Origin: Patescibacteria group bacterium UBA5124 | GTDB taxonomy: Bacteria > Patescibacteriota > Gracilibacteria > Absconditabacterales > Absconditicoccaceae | Direction of reading: 5' to 3' | Length of the DNA: 18,311 nucleotides | NCBI GenBank assembly: GCA_002414185.1 | Contig: DHYS01000005.1 | Span: 33,742 to 52,052 of the forward strand | Shown: piece by piece, positions 17,651 through 18,311 of the stretch | Layout of the letters: each line of letters starts with the position of its first letter | Numbering within the stretch: position 1 is the stretch's first letter | Made by a program: the position numbers and the translations under genes | The notes under the pieces: generated by a model | What the model was told of the DNA's origin: nothing | Seen by the model: the letters and a program-made list of their open reading frames with translations, nothing else | The model's database searches: none

Positions 17651-18311
17651 TTTTAGAAAATCTAGTTTTTAAAATAGCTTTAGCTACATTTCTTGGTTTA
17701 CCAGAAGCTGGAAAATGGTGTCCTCTAAGCCCTGGTGTATGATTGATTTCTATAATTCCACCTACTTGTTCTGATAATGGTTTACTTATATCTTCTGAAA
17801 TATAATCAATACCGCATACTTTTAGTCAAATAATTTTTGAAGCTTTTTCTGTCATTTTTTTTATACTTGGATGGATTTGGTCTGTTACATCTATAGAAAG
17901 TCATCCTGTTGATAAGTTTGCATTTTTTCTTACATAAATAATCTGATCTTTTTCTGGTATACTTTCTCGATTTAATCATTGATTTATTAAACAATTTTCG
18001 GTTTCTTGATCTATAGGTATTATACTTAATCATTTGGAATGTAATTCTCACCTAATAGGATTAAGATTTTCTTGTTGAATAAGTGTTTTGATATTTGATT
18101 TTCCGTCTCATTGTATATGTGCTGGGACTCTTTTCATGGCCGCTATATATTTATGGTTTATAACAATAATTCTATAGTCTTCTCCTTTATAGAAAGGTTG
18201 TATAATTATATCATTATGATGTATTAGAGCTGTTTCTATACCTCTTATTAACATGTTTTCGTCTTTTATGTTTACGGTTACTCCATCTCCATGTTCTCCT
18301 ATTGCTGGTTT
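17634..18311 (-). CDS. ATP-grasp amidoligase, cyanophycin-synthetase-like, 5' end beyond the window
   Basis: C-terminal 225 residues of an ATP-grasp carboxylate-amine ligase, which activates a carboxylate with ATP and joins it to an amine. The match is to the ATP-grasp domain shared by cyanophycin synthetase, N-acetylglutaminylglutamine synthetase and RimK-like ligases: KPAIGEHGDGVTVNI (nucleotide lid), QPFYKGEDYRIIVINHKYI, KRVPAHIQGDGKSNIKTLI, NANLSTGGLSIDVTDQIHP, IGLKVCGIDYIS and IIEINHTPGLRGHHFP, with the Mg-binding Glu and Asn of EIN. Conserved arginines are AGA/AGG. The ending after HFPASGKPRNVAKAIL is followed at once by the stop, so the Mur-ligase domain that follows in true cyanophycin synthetase is absent; this is a stand-alone ligase. 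The last codons overlap the GNAT start. Product unknown: a dipeptide, poly-amino acid or protein tag are all possible. Confidence 0.92.

Noticed and set aside
17806..18051. Arg/Lys-rich minus-strand ORF of 81 codons
   Set aside because: Out-of-frame shadow of the ATP-grasp ligase, which is continuous in another frame with TGA as Gly.
1..18311. TGA as tryptophan (code 4, Mycoplasma-like)
   Set aside because: TGA aligns with invariant glycines (Q-loop, NCGSSS, acetyl-CoA loop, poly-Gly run), not with Trp positions.

Overview
This AT-rich window (ACGT only, no RNA genes seen) comes from a bacterium that reads TGA as glycine. The clearest cases are TGA at invariant glycines: the ABC transporter Q-loop, the acetate kinase NCGSSS loop, the GGAE motif of a glycosyltransferase and the acetyl-CoA loop of a GNAT. 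With TGA as Gly and only TAA/TAG as stops, almost every short ORF fuses into a full-length gene. This is genetic code 25, known from Candidatus Absconditabacteria (SR1) and Gracilibacteria. The window also carries strong internal evidence that CGA means tryptophan, not arginine: repeats inside one protein alternate TGG and CGA at the same position, and CGA sits at family-conserved Trp/aromatic sites in other genes. From memory, CGA/CGG to Trp has been predicted computationally for Absconditabacteria, so that lineage is my best guess.

Layout, left to right. 1-1088 (-): acetate kinase (3' end cut off) with a palindromic repeat inserted in frame. 1112-1171: second copy of that repeat. 1175-3289 and 3356-4108 (-): two unrecognised proteins, a long coiled-coil protein and a signal-peptide protein, each behind a consensus promoter. 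4353-6161 (+): half-size ABC exporter. 6144-13169 (-): a probable three-gene unit transcribed from the right, made of a 1793-residue secreted Ig-repeat protein with a C-terminal peptidoglycan-binding-like domain, a DUF192 lipoprotein and a GT4 glycosyltransferase. 13313-14062 (-): membrane-anchored SIMPL-domain protein with its own terminator.

14240-18311 (-): a four-gene island, probably the most interesting part. It holds a cyanophycin-synthetase/N-acetylglutaminylglutamine-synthetase-like ATP-grasp ligase (5' end beyond the window), an overlapping GNAT acetyltransferase interrupted by an in-frame TAA, a HExxxH putative metallopeptidase resembling DUF1704/MATCAP, and a seven-TM membrane protein of the 7TM-transglutaminase (UUP1-like) family. 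Together they look like a system that makes, trims and senses or moves an amino-acid or peptide-type product, though the product cannot be read from sequence.

Gene expression looks unusual. No start codon has a recognisable Shine-Dalgarno sequence. Three promoters are near-perfect TTGACA-16/17-TATAAT. Stops are only TAA or TAG. Three families of palindromic intergenic repeat are present. Every non-coding stretch is shorter than 300 bases and is described with its neighbours.
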